Assembly (NCBI RefSeq): GCF_000346465.2
Contig: NC_034011.1
Coordinates: 24,983,941 to 25,047,940, forward strand
Direction: 5' to 3'
Length of the DNA stretch: 64,000 bases
Source: Prunus persica
Lineage: Eukaryota > Streptophyta > Magnoliopsida > Rosales > Rosaceae
A program made the translations under genes and the position numbers. Below, one piece after another: positions 1-10,238 of the stretch. How positions within the stretch are numbered: the stretch's first letter is position 1; every line of letters begins with the position of its first letter. The notes under the pieces are model-generated. The model saw nothing but the letters and a program-made list of their open reading frames with translations, was not told the origin of the DNA and made no database searches.

Positions 1-119
1 CAAGCAAGAACCCCCAACTATAATAAAAGTTTATGCCTTAATTAATTAATTAGTAACCTAGCTTGTCAAAAATTAATTTGGAAAAAGAAAGAACTTGTTA
101 TGAGAAAGAAGTAGATAAC

Positions 120-291
120 CTGACAGCGCATTGAGTCCATTGAAAAAGGTTTTGAGAAAAGAGGTTGTAGCTGTGGATTCATGATGAAAGTTAGACTCTA
201 CTTCTTCTACCTTATTGCTTGCAGGCTCATGTTGTTCCTCATCAAGGATAAGAGGCAAGGTCAAGGATGATTCATCTGGAGACTCATCCAT
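120..291 (-). CDS. AVT1-type vacuolar amino acid transporter, first coding exon (gene runs off the left edge)
   Basis: Start codon at 291; a 57-codon exon ends at 120 with a good donor (TCAG|GTTATC, phase 1). The peptide begins MDESPDESSLTLPLIL, is acidic, and ends in FLKTFFNGLNALSG. That is the conserved start of the AAAP/AVT1 transporter domain just before the first membrane helix (family continuation VGILS.PYA). AVT1 proteins export neutral amino acids from the vacuole using the proton gradient; the exact subtype cannot be told from one exon. The remaining exons must lie left of base 1, because bases 1-119 read as intron. A (CT)n tract (sense strand) sits directly upstream of the ATG, and a TATA-like stretch lies near 410-420. 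A second exon of the same type lies 1.2 kb upstream. Confidence 0.75.
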
Positions 292-297
292 TGGTGA

Positions 298-298
<1 letters not shown>

Positions 299-343
<45 letters not shown>
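299..343. repeat. (GA)n microsatellite in the 5' leader of the AVT1-like gene
   Basis: About 22 GA units. On the sense strand of the minus-strand gene this reads as a pyrimidine (CT)n leader that ends 8 bp before the start codon at 291. Confidence 0.95.
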
Positions 344-344
<1 letters not shown>

Positions 345-347
<3 letters not shown>

Positions 348-1342
348 AACTCTTGAGCTGAAGTGTAAGAATGAATCCTAGGACATAAATGTAAAGCTTG
401 TGAAATTATGTATATAAATACATGGAAGTCTTTCAAATAGTTAAAGGTGTGAACTGTGCGCTATTTTTGTTTTGTCCTAATTAAGAATCATTAACAAGTT
501 CGGTCGATCCAGAGGACAGTCAAACAAACAGGTCGAAACCAAGTAGGACCAGAAAAAATTTGTTTTCTAAGTAAGTGTACGAATTTTTGCACAGGTAGTA
601 TTTTATAGAACCACAGAACATGGAAATACATATACGGGCAAAACCAAAACAAAAGAATACGACAGTATGCTGTCAACAGACAGATATTCATCTTCAAATT
701 TGATTAGCTAATATGCGAAAAATAACAGAAACAGCATGTGCTCTATATTTCTGTAACTTACAGCCAAAAGGACAGTTCATAAGGAAAGTTGTCAGTGTAA
801 CAAAATGGACACGTGTGTTAAGTATTACGAATGCATGTTAAGTTAAAGTGGTGAGTAAAAGTATTTATCTATATAAAAAGCCAAGACTAGGGCTATAAAT
901 AGCATATGCTCTATGTATATACTTCTTTTGTTTTTTCCCTCCTATTTTTCCATCAATCATTTCTCATGTCTGGATTTATCAAATATGAAAAAGCAATTAA
1001 TTTTTCATCTTCAAGACTCTTTTTCTTTTCTATGAACCAAACGCATCCTAAAAGAAACTATTTATTCATTTAATGTGCAGAAAGGTCTATTATTTTCAAA
1101 CACAGAAGCTTAGTTAATAATCCTATCTTAGTCAACACATAACCTTGTTGGGTTTATTAATGCACTGATTTCGACCCAAAAGAAAATTACAAAAAATCCT
1201 ATTTAGTCACGGAAGTCTCATCACGTGCATCCTATGTAAGAAGAGTCCAATACAATTTGAACACTAGCAAAAAAAAAACAAATGAAGTGTGGGGCCATCC
1301 ATGGCCCGTGAATTCCAGAAAGATGGGTTCAGGAACTCCAAT
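345..1342. other. Spacer between the two AVT1-like first exons
   Basis: AT-rich sequence with a TATA-like motif near 410-420 that would serve the exon at 120-291. I searched the minus strand here for the expected second AVT1 exon (VGILS-type helix) and saw none. No other gene seen. Confidence 0.5.
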
Positions 1343-1404
1343 GCAGAGAAACGTTGTTTTTTTTTTTTTTTTTTTTTGGGTGTGAAAGCAGAGAAACGTT
1401 GTTT
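1343..1404 (-). mobile_element. Tail-only retro-insertion: poly(T) plus 10 bp flanked by a 17-bp direct repeat
   Basis: GCAGAGAAACGTTGTTT occurs at 1343-1359 and again at 1388-1404. Between the copies are 18 T, then GGG and TGTGAAA. Read on the minus strand the insert is TTTCACACCC followed by poly(A), flanked by a perfect target-site duplication. This is the signature of LINE-machinery insertion of an RNA truncated to its 3' end. Confidence 0.6.
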
Positions 1405-1511
1405 AAGTAGAAGTCATTGAAGAAAAAGCCAAATTTAACACTACAAATGTGTGAGATGTAACAAGCTTCTTGAGCCACTGGAAAAAACGAAGGCAGGTTG
1501 AGATAAGGTAC

Positions 1512-1674
1512 CTGATAAGGCATTGAGTCCATTAAAACAAGTCATGCAAAATGAGGTGCTTATTTGATGACCACATCCAGCTTCCTCTACGTCGTCATAT
1601 AATTTGTCTGGCTTCTGATGCTGCACCAGAGGCGCGTGAAAGGCAAACACATAATCACGGTTTTCTGCATCCAT
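1512..1674 (-). pseudogene. Orphan or alternative first exon of an AVT1-type amino acid transporter
   Basis: Start codon at 1674 (MDAENRDYVFAF...). A 54-codon exon ends ...STSFCMTCFNGLNALSG at 1512 with donor TCAG|GTACC in phase 1. The last residues and the splice phase equal those of the exon at 120-291, so the two are duplicates. No second exon is recognisable between 1511 and 300. It is therefore either a relic of a truncated tandem copy or an alternative promoter/first exon that splices over the 120-291 exon into the shared gene body beyond the left edge. The frame is open, so it is not obviously dead. The N-terminal sequence differs strongly from the other copy before the conserved motif. 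Confidence 0.55.
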
Positions 1675-1767
1675 GGCCCAGCGACACACAAACAGACAAA
1701 GATAGAATAGGTGTCTATGTTGATGGGCTAAATGATTTGATTTTGCAGGTGTTAAACATTGAATCAA

Positions 1768-1821
1768 CAAAAGGAGGAAAACGTTTTGATCAAAAAAACA
1801 AAAACAAAAGGAGGAAAACGT
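1768..1821 (+). mobile_element. Tail-only retro-insertion flanked by a perfect 17-bp direct repeat
   Basis: CAAAAGGAGGAAAACGT is present at 1768-1784 and 1805-1821. The 20-bp insert at 1785-1804 reads TTTGATC followed by an A-rich tail. It has the same structure as the insertion at 1343-1404, in the opposite orientation. Confidence 0.6.
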
Positions 1822-2251
1822 GCACACTACCGCATGCACAGTTGATGAAAAGGTTTGCAAATTTTGTGGGGTTGTTGAAATATATCAGGCTAACAGCTAA
1901 AGGGCTAAATGATAGTGTCGTTTTGAACATTTTTTTGGCTGAGGTGTCTGTGACTTGATCTACTTGCATGGTCATGGCTCTGGTGAATCAGTCTCACCCT
2001 TCCCTCCATTCCCCCATTCTTTGGGAGGAAACTGAAATGCTCCGCATCGCATGTTATATGCTGAGGTGGTAAGACCCTGTTATCATGAAACAAAGAATTA
2101 AAAACGAAAGGGTAGAAGCTGGCTATAATGTAGGAAAGAAAATCTTGTTCGTGGGGGTTGATTGAATTTTCATTCAATCATTAGCTATGCAATAGAAACA
2201 TATATGTGGTCGGTTTTTTTCTTCTTTTTATTGTTGGTACAAATAGATCTA
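1822..2251. other. Spacer, no gene seen
   Basis: Short open frames occur on both strands but none resembles a known protein or carries splice-supported extensions. Confidence 0.4.
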
Positions 2252-3695
2252 GGTGAACCATAAGAAACTGATATCTCCGTTTGGATGAAGGAATTGCAAA
2301 TTACATAGATTTCTAAATGACGGAATTTAGATTTCCGTCATTTCAATTTATGACAATGAAGATTTCAGTGTTTGGATTTATGTATGTCCAATATTGTAAA
2401 TGAGAGAAATGAAAATTTTCAATGTTTAGATGCCTCATGTAAATTGTAAATGACATAAATTAAATATTTTGAAAGGACAAAAAAAATGATAACCGACATA
2501 GAAGGTATTTCTCAAAGTATAAAATAACATATTGTTTGATGAACTAAATAACTCAACTTAAACAAACAGAGCATCTTAGCAAACCAAATCACTCCCCACG
2601 TGCAATAAACATCAGCAACATACTCTCTTCTTTTCTTTTCTTTTTCTCAATTGGGAGTGCCTTCAGCATCTAAAATTGTTTGTCATTTTCTATCAGCCAA
2701 GCATATGTTTTGAGTTGTTCATTTTCACTAAGACCTACTATTGCTTGTGTATTCCATAGCTATATTCCACCGAAAGTAGTTTTTGTCTTCTCCTTCAGGT
2801 TCAACTCCGTGTTTGTCTTCCTTTTTCCTTGACTTTCCTTTGTAAGCCTCTTTTCCTCCAAATTCATTCATGACTTTAGCTCCTGGTTGTTCACTTTTGC
2901 ACATTTAAAATACAATTAGAAAGGAAATGAAGTAGAGAATCTCAACTTTGGACATTAGTAAGCAATGCAACATCAAAGTGAGCCATAAGAAACTGATATC
3001 CAATAATGCTCCGTTTGGATGAAGGAATTGCAAATTACATAGAATTCTAAATGATGGAATTTAGATTTCCGTCATTTCAATTTCTGGCAATTGAAGATTT
3101 CAGTGTCTAGATTTATGTGTGCCTAATATTGTAAATGAGAGAAATGAAAATTTTCAATGTTTAGATAGCTCATTTAAATTGTAAATGACATAAATTAAAT
3201 ATTTTGAAAGAACAAAAAAACTGATAACCGACATAGAAGGTATTCCTCGAAGTATAAAATAACATATTGTTTGATGAACTAAATAACTCAACTTAAACAA
3301 ACAGAGCATATTAGCAAACCAAATCACTCCCCACAAGCAATAAACATCAGCAACATACCTTTTTTTTTTCTTAATTGGGAGTGCCTTCAACATCTAAAAT
3401 TGTTTGTCATTTTCTATCAGCCAAGCACATGTTTTGAGTTGTTCATTTTCACTAAGACCTGGCACTGCTTGTATATTCCATAGCTATATTCCACCGAAAG
3501 TAGTTTTTGTCTTCCCCTTCAGGTTCGACTTCTGTTTGTCTTCCATTTTCCTTGACTTTCCTTTGTAAGCCTCTTTTCCTCCAAATCCATTCATGACTTT
3601 AGCACCTACTTGTTCACTTTTTCACATTTAAAATACAATTAGAAGGGAAATGAAGTCGAGAATCTCAGCTTTGGACATCAATAAGCAATGCAACA
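2252..3695. repeat. Tandem duplication of about 720 bp (two copies)
   Basis: Copy 1 (about 2252-2978) and copy 2 (about 2979-3695) both start with a GAaCCATAAGAAACTGATATC-like word and both end in a GACATyarTAAGCAATGCAACAT-like word. They are collinear throughout, including a stretch starting TTGCAAATTACATAGA near the start and CTCCCCACrwGCAATAAACA in the middle. They differ by scattered substitutions and small indels; copy 1 lacks about ten bases near 2274 that copy 2 has at 3001-3010. Non-coding. Confidence 0.85.
3008..3307. mobile_element. Small TIR element (MITE-like) inside the duplicated unit
   Basis: The 300-bp segment begins GCTCCGTTTGG and ends AAACAAACAGAGC, so the ends form an imperfect terminal inverted repeat (GCTCyGTTTG). 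The same element is in copy 1 at about 2274-2572, but there the first bases are lost. I see no convincing target-site duplication, so the superfamily is uncertain. Confidence 0.45.
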
Positions 3696-4244
3696 TGTGA
3701 TAGAATAGTCAAGCACTCATAGAAACAAATAACTTAAGAAGTAATGATCATTCTGATTAACTTTTTATACTTAAAAAAATTATAAAATACACGAAACAAG
3801 AGAAACAAAGGTCCAAGTGTGGACAATAAATCAAGAATTAATGATGCCTCATTGCATTTGATAATTATGGAACATCTCTAATGCCAATGTATCGCGAACC
3901 ATTGTCCATTAATCAGTAACTTAAACACTCATATCATGAATATTATTTGTATTTCCCTCTAATGTTGAATGATTTGATATGTCATGATCCATAGAAGCTA
4001 AAAATTCCAAATCTTGAACTTCTGGTTGAAAAAAAAATGTGAACCTCCCAATAAAATTTCACCACCACTAATTAATTAAATAATGGAGTTTTATTATTTT
4101 AAGTCTGACCATTCGAGACATGGTGTCTCTTAATTACAATCCCTTGCTTCAAGGGAACATCCTTTGATTCCATCATAAAGAAACAGAACATGTGTGTTTG
4201 GTTTTGCAGCTGCCCCTAAGTCGAACTTCATGGTTTGATTTGAA
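3696..4244. other. Spacer, no gene seen
   Basis: AT-rich non-coding sequence without recognisable features. Confidence 0.4.
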
Positions 4245-4985
4245 TTGTTTTGAGGAGTGTTTGAGAATTTAGCTAAATAAACCAAGGATTCATTATGGAA
4301 TTGTGTTTTGGTTAAAAATAAACTAGGGATTCTGTTTGGATTTAAGATTTGGGCGATTGCATCTAGATTGAGTCTTTAGATTACCTACGTACCCTTTCGA
4401 ATGAATCAAACCAACGTAGTTTGGAATTTAGAAATTAATGGGCAGGTGTGGTCTACTAATTTAGAATTTGTGTCTGTGAGACAATTTGGAGATTTTAAGA
4501 TTTTCATAAGTAAATGACCCATGAGAAAAATTGAAAACTAATGGGTAAGTGTGGCCCACTAATTGAGAATTTGTGTTTGAGAGATTTGAATTTAATCTCA
4601 TTGAAATTTGCATGGGTAGATGACCGATGGGAAAAATTTGATGGTTTTGTACCATTTTTCTTATTGTCAATGTCCAAGAAAAATAATGAGCAATTTTGAT
4701 GAACCCACAAATTTTCTACAATTGACATTTGCATTTGGGAAAGTGTTTGGGTTAATTTAGTTAGGATAAACCATGGATTCAAATTTGGTTGTGATTGTAT
4801 CTAGTGGGATGCTAGACTGCCTACATACCTTAACGGGATCAAACTGACGTCGTTCCAAAATTGCAATGAGTGAATGACTCACTGCTCTTAGAAAAAGTGT
4901 TTTGGCGAATTTGGTTAGGATAAATAAGGAATTCAAATTTGGTTGCGATTGCGTCTAGTGAGATGCTAGACTACTAAATAAGAGA
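4245..4985. repeat. Block of diverged local direct repeats
   Basis: A unit containing a TTTGGTTGygATTGyrTCTAGT-like word followed by GATGCTAGACT recurs at about 4780-4830 and 4930-4975, and a more diverged form is at 4320-4390. A second unit (AATGGGyArGTGTGG, then an ACTAATT and GAATTTGTGT word) occurs at about 4437-4475 and 4541-4580. The block looks like the remains of a small satellite or duplicated transposon end. No coding capacity. Confidence 0.55.
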
Positions 4986-6916
4986 ATTGTCAATTTCTCC
5001 TCTTAAATTTCTAACTTTTAGTTAAATTTAAGTTATTTTCTCTCAAACGGAGGGTAAAGGATTTATCGGATGACTATTAATGACCCTCTTATGATACCTA
5101 TGACGTTTGGCATGAGTAAAGTGACCGACAGCATAGAGCCCCACTTTAAAGAAGGCCCCACATTAAATTTTAATTTACATTAATATGTTGTTGTAGCTTG
5201 ATAATGATATTAATTTAATAACATTAATATTCACTTTTCATTTGTCTTTCAATACAAAATAAGAAAAATTAGGTTCCATAATAAATATTATTTTATTAAT
5301 ATAAGTTTATTATATTGGTATTGATCTTAATGTTGCCCGATGTAAGAGGCCTCTAACATACAACTTTGTATTCAAATTTTTTTTTTCCAGCCGCTTTTTT
5401 TTATTTTTTTTAATCAAGCTTCAGCCTTCAACCATTCATTTATCTCTCTCTTAGATTTTGTTTGTCCTCATTACAGCTTCCCTGAACCTTAAAATATATG
5501 TAGCGGGTCAAGTTAGGAGAATGGTTCTAACATCGAATAGACTAAACTTGTGAACTATCCCTTTGGTCTTTCAAACATTCCTGGGGCCAAATCTAGACGC
5601 CTACCAAACTATGAGGACGTGTTTAGCGATGATGTATATCCACAAACCAATATTTAATATCAAATGGCCATTTATGTGGTGTACTTAATCTCTAAATGCC
5701 ATTTTCCAATAGATTATAAATGTAGTTGATGTTGGTTTTTAGCTAACAAGTATTCATTTATTAGTGCCTAATTAACATTTCAGGAAACTAATAAAGTGAA
5801 GGACATGCACATACCTAGCCTTGCTAAGAATTAAGATAAACAAAACAAAGGTTCACAAAGAACAAATCAAGATGATAATCTTTCCCATCAAGTTTTTTTT
5901 TTTAAATTTCCCCAAACAAGTTAGAAATCAACATACATGAAGAATTTGAATAATTTGAATCAGCTACACTTATACATAGAAAGCAAGTAGTGGACATAAA
6001 GACTAAAACGAGTGAGACAAAATATTCTTTTGGGCGCCCTAATGCGGAGACTTAGGCAGTCGCTTTTCCTTGACCATGCTCTCATCTCATGGATATCATC
6101 ACTTGTTAACCAGAAAAACAAAACAAAGTTGTAGGCATACGAATCAAACAAAACAAGATGCCAAGATTTTTTTAAAGCAAAACCCAAAGTTAATTAACCT
6201 ATCTACAACTACAGCTCTATATATACACACACACACACACAAAGAACTTTTACTAAAAGATCTCTCAAATATACACATAACACACACAAAGAACTTTTAC
6301 TGAAAGATCTCTCAAATAAGCTTATGTGAAGGACATTCTTGTAGAACCTATTTCGTATTGTATTTTACTAATTCAACCCGTCTATTTTGTAGGTATTCAT
6401 TCAAAGATCATCTTTACAAAAAATCATTTGAATCCGATATCATTTTACTCCTCAATTGAATACTTTATTGAAGCACCGTGTTTATTGATTTTGTAGGACA
6501 CAATTGGATGTCGAAACGGTCGATTTGTCTAATTTTTTGTAAGGATGATCTATAAATTTAGACTTAAAAAATAAATAACTTGAATCGTTGAAAATAAATT
6601 CATACAGGACCCTAAGAGGTATCCTTCAAATAAAATTATTTAAGTATCCTCATTATTGAATCCTGTTACTTTCTGCAACCTTATGTATTATCTTCTTTTT
6701 ATCTAACAGAACTCCACTATGGCACTAAATTGTTGGACTATAAATTAACTTAAAAGTGATATCTCCACTATAAAATCTTCTCTACCAAACCAGCCTGAGG
6801 GCATATGAGCTCCTGCAATCTTGGTACTTGATCAATCTCTCCTCCAATTCCCTAATTCCCATCACCAGTAGTATATTTATTCAAATTCCAGCTTCTTAAT
6901 TCTTCTGAATCGAAAA
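4986..6916. other. Spacer and upstream region of the NIP2 aquaporin
   Basis: AT-rich, with poly(T) tracts near 5380-5415. A 38-bp direct repeat is at 6233-6270 and 6280-6317: an (AC)n stretch followed by AAAGAACTTTTACTrAAAGA, period 47. No gene is seen. The last few hundred bases would hold the aquaporin promoter; the only TATA-like stretch noticed is near 6868-6878, rather close to the ATG at 6917. Confidence 0.4.
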
Positions 6917-9051
6917 ATGGCCACAAAACATCCAGAGCCTGGAAACCACAACACAAACGAGTTAGTCTCAGTGCAGGAAAACCACCCCATATCCCAAAAT
7001 CCAACATTTGAACAACAATATTACCCACCTGGCTTTTTCAGAAAGGTAGGTACAACGTTGTATGTGATATATTTGTCCCTCCTTTTTTGTTTTTGTTTCG
7101 TTTTCATCTTCTGAAATTGTTCAACTTAATTAACAAGTATGCATTTCATGCAGGTGGTGGCGGAGATGATAGCGACGTACATGTTGGTGTTTGTGACTTG
7201 TGGTTCGGCTGCTCTTGCTGCCAGCGATGAACACAAAGTGTCAAGGCTTGGAGCTTCAATTGCAGGAGGGCTGGTAGTGACCGTGATGATCTATGCGGTT
7301 GGCCACATCTCTGGGGCACACATGAACCCTGCCGTCACTCTAGCTTTTGCTGCTGTTAGGCATTTTCCATGGAAACAGGTACCTACAGCTACCCTTCTGA
7401 GATCCCCATGTAGTTCTATTTTTGTTATGATCTATACGGTTGGGTTTTTTTTTTTTTCTGTCGGAATTCAATTATGTGTGTCCAATGCCATGCACATCTG
7501 GAGACAGGCCCATGGTACTCACATGCTATGATAGATGCTTACGTAGGGTCCAGGCCAAGCCTCATCTGGGGCCATGACCCACGATGTTATCCACTGTAGT
7601 CACATTTGGCCACAAAACTCAACGAACTTAAATGAATAATGAAAATAATTGGGATATTATCTTATGAAAACAATTTTAATAAATTGAGATTGGAAAGAGA
7701 AGATAGGAGAAAGCAACAATGTTGTTAATTGAGTGAATCCTCTCTATAAGCGGGTTAGGCTAGTTGGCCAAAATAATGAACTCTCTGCTCTTACATTTAT
7801 TTTCGAATCCCCCTTCTTGTAAATTAGAGTAATGTCGGAGAATTACATTTTAAATATCATTTGTGATATTGGGAAAACAAATTCAAAATGATTACATTCC
7901 CAAAAAGGCTTTGTTTTTTGGGGAGGCATGGGGTAAAAAGCATTTGGTCCAGTTTTCAGCAAAGTACCCCAAGTTTAGTTTATGGTAGTGGGTTTAGGAA
8001 TATATACCATAATAATAGCATTGTACCGCAAAAATTCATGGACCTTTCTGTGTGTGTATTCTTCAATGCTTTCTTTCAGGTCCCAATCTATTGGGTAGCT
8101 CAACTAGCAGGATCCATATCTGCCTCATTTACGCTTTCTGTGCTATTGCATCCAATCAAACATGTTGGCACCACATCACCTTCTGGATCAGACTTTCAAG
8201 CTTTGATCGCAGAAATTGTCATGACATTCTCCATGATGTTCATCGCTTCAGCAGTGGCAACCGATACCAAAGCTGTACGTATTCCATCCCCTTATTTTCT
8301 CCTTTATTTTGTCATGAATTTTCAACTCTTTAATTTAAAATTTTCATTTAAAAAAAAAAACAGATAGGAGAGCTGGCAGGTGTAGCAGTTGGCTCCGCAG
8401 TTTGCATAACTTCAATCTTTGCTGGGTAAGCATAAAGTTACACTTATGTTGGAATATAAAGAAGAGTAATGCTAAATGAACTCTAAAATTAACTGAGTGC
8501 ATAAGGAATATAATAAATAAGGAATATGTGAATTGAATCAACTACTCCCTCCTAGTTGATTCGATCCCCAAACTTTTTTTGAGTATTTGAATAAGTATGT
8601 TCAGGTAGAACATGCATATTAAATTATTTTTTATGTGTAATTAACTACAGAGAAGTCGGAAATGGAAATGATTTCCTTAATTTTGATTCCATTACTTCTA
8701 CGTAAACTTGCTAAAATTTTTGCATTAGAGATATAAAGAGTGAGTTATTATAACAGCTAACAAGGAGTTTAGTGAATAATCAGACCAATATCAGGTGGAT
8801 CCATGAACCCAGCCAGGACAATAGGTCCCGCAATTGCAAGCACATACTACAAGGGAATCTGGGTCTACGTCGTTGGACCAGTGATAGGAACCCTACTTGG
8901 GTCATGGTCCTACAACTTCATTCGGGTCAGTGATAACCCTACCCAGCCAATATCACCACCACCTCCACCACGCTCATTTGCATTCAAGCTTCGTCGAATG
9001 AAGAGCGACAATGGCCAAGTTCCCTGCAAAGATCCTCTCGATTCAGCTTGA
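6917..9051 (+). CDS. NIP2-1: NIP2-class aquaporin (nodulin-26-like intrinsic protein, predicted silicon channel)
   Basis: Five exons: 6917-7045, 7154-7378, 8080-8274, 8364-8425, 8784-9051. All junctions are GT-AG, the frame is continuous, and the product is 292 aa. The plasma-membrane channel has two NPA motifs, at residues 101-103 (exon 2) and 212-214 (exon 5, NPAR). Aligning to rice Lsi1 numbering gives filter residues G81, S200, G209 and R215, the GSGR set that defines NIP2/NIP-III channels permeable to silicic acid (and often boric or arsenous acid). Exactly 108 residues separate the NPA motifs, the spacing reported for silicon-permeable NIP2s. The N-terminus is long and hydrophilic; the C-terminus has a proline run and several serines that could be phosphorylated. 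It is convergent with SMC4. Transport activity is inferred from the filter, not shown here. Confidence 0.93.
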
Positions 9052-9237
9052 AATTTTTGGGTTTCACATATCAAACCTAATCATATGGGAAAATCCAAGA
9101 GTCTCTATATTAGAAGTTCGTGTTTTTGTTTTAAATACCAAGCAACATGGCATTGCCAATACATAGTATAAACAAAATACTCTAATAAAAAAATATGTAC
9201 TTATATTATATGCAAGCCTGGCGCTAAAAGAATTGTG
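9052..9237. other. Short convergent intergenic region (NIP2 stop to SMC4 stop)
   Basis: Only 186 bp separate the two stop codons, so both 3' UTRs and polyadenylation signals must share this AT-rich stretch (for example AATAAAA near 9184). Overlapping transcript ends are likely. Confidence 0.6.
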
Positions 9238-10200
9238 TCAAGCAGCATTTTCGCAGACCACAAAACTTCCTGGATTGATGGTGATACTCTTTGTGCAATT
9301 ATCTGTTTTGTATATCCCAACCAGTCGATCTGCCAACTCAAACATATTGTTCCTAAGGCTGCACATAGCACAATACATTACGTAAACAACCAGCTTCAAT
9401 TATTAACATAATTCCAGTGATTTCCAGTTATAATCTTCCACAGAGAGCAATTAACCAACCTTATGATTATGAACTGTGCATCCTTTGTCCGGTCCTTCAC
9501 GTAATGGCCCACAATAGAGACATTCTTGAAGTCTGCAAGGCCATATGAACCATAAATACGAATGTTGGCGGTGCACCCAAAAAAGAGAGGGGGGTTGTTA
9601 ATAAATTGATATGAAAAAAATTGGAATTTAGCTCAACAATTCATCAAAAAGTACCTAGAGCGGCATCGATTTCATCCATTACATAAAGAGGGGTAGGCTT
9701 GTAATGATGCAATGCAAAAACAAGAGCTAACGAGCTCAATGTCTGCAAGCAGTTAAGAACCAAAGATTATATTATATCTTTCATATTATAGTATAGATAG
9801 GTTTTATTGGCTGTTGTGGAAATCAAGAAACAGCATGTGAGAAAAATTCACAGTACCTTTTCACCACCAGATAAATTTGCAATATTCTTCCAACTCTTCT
9901 TTGGCGGTCTGACGCTGAAAACAACACCTTCAGAGAAAGGATCCAGGGAGTCCACTAGCTCAAGTTCTGCATCACCTCCCAGCGTGATCATCTATAAATA
10001 ACAGAAGCAAAAAAGATAAGGAATCATGCATCTAAAGGTAAAATCAAACGCATTCTCAAATTAGTAAAACACCATTTGATACCAGCGTCCAAGTGGCACA
10101 AGCAATGCCAGTACTAATTCAAACTGTTCAACAAGCTCACTTGTAGACAGCATGGAAGGTAGAAATATAGATCCATCAAAACCGAGGAGAGAGAGAGAGA

Positions 10201-10238
<38 letters not shown>

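Noticed and set aside
1551..1958. 135-codon plus-strand frame
   Set aside because: It overlaps the AVT1-like exon on the other strand and a retro-insertion, and matches nothing known.
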